Below are positions 6,006 through 6,007 of a DNA stretch of 6,007 nt, piece after piece. Position 1 is the stretch's first letter. Each line of letters begins with the position of its first letter. The stretch comes from Firmicutes bacterium CAG:170 (GTDB lineage Bacteria; Bacillota; Clostridia; Oscillospirales; Oscillospiraceae): NCBI GenBank assembly GCA_000436735.1, contig FR887151.1, positions 42,523 to 48,529 on the forward strand, read 5' to 3'. A program made the position numbers and the translations under genes. Under the pieces are notes generated by a model. It ran no database searches. It was not told the origin of the DNA and saw only the letters and a program-made list of their open reading frames with translations.

Positions 6006-6007
6006 TA

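Noticed and set aside
5927..6007. A minus-strand coding frame entering from the right edge
   Set aside because: Short open stretches exist on the minus strand, but they run through two perfect hairpins and into antisense dapA, with no family motif.
1..6007. Mobile elements, CRISPR repeats, tRNA or rRNA genes, phage or defence genes
   Set aside because: No transposase, regularly spaced repeats, cloverleaf or relevant protein motif was seen; all coding space is explained by five housekeeping or transport genes.

Overview
The window looks like an ordinary stretch of chromosome from a Gram-positive anaerobe, most likely of the class Clostridia (Oscillospirales/Ruminococcaceae-like). This is inferred from GC-rich genes separated by AT-rich intergenic DNA, near-consensus sigma-A type promoters, GGAG-type ribosome binding sites and the gene families present. 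No protein or genome search could be run, so the taxonomy is tentative.

Left half (1-2316, minus strand): a carbohydrate ABC importer operon of the CUT2 (ribose/galactose RbsA-RbsC) family. A strong extended -10 promoter (2288-2316) drives a double-domain ATPase (703-2202). The ATPase overlaps by one base the start of an inner-membrane permease, which runs off the left edge (1-703). No sugar-binding protein or regulator lies upstream of the ATPase within the window.

Middle (2203-2664): a 462-bp AT-rich intergenic region with no convincing gene. It holds the importer promoter and leader, a small hairpin, a possible plus-strand promoter, and a perfect 12-bp hairpin that probably terminates queA.

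Right half: queA (2665-3717, minus; queuosine tRNA modification) is divergent from asd-dapA (3939-5027 and 5054-5926, plus). Asd makes L-aspartate semialdehyde, and DapA condenses it with pyruvate in the first step committed to diaminopimelate and lysine, so the two genes encode consecutive steps. The divergent promoters are arranged so that the predicted 5' ends of the queA and asd mRNAs would be complementary over roughly 60 nt. Two GC-rich hairpins follow dapA at the right edge.

I found no mobile element, CRISPR array, tRNA, rRNA, phage gene or defence gene, and no novel system. The observations most worth a second look are regulatory: the overlapping divergent promoters, the hairpins, and the composition of the importer operon.
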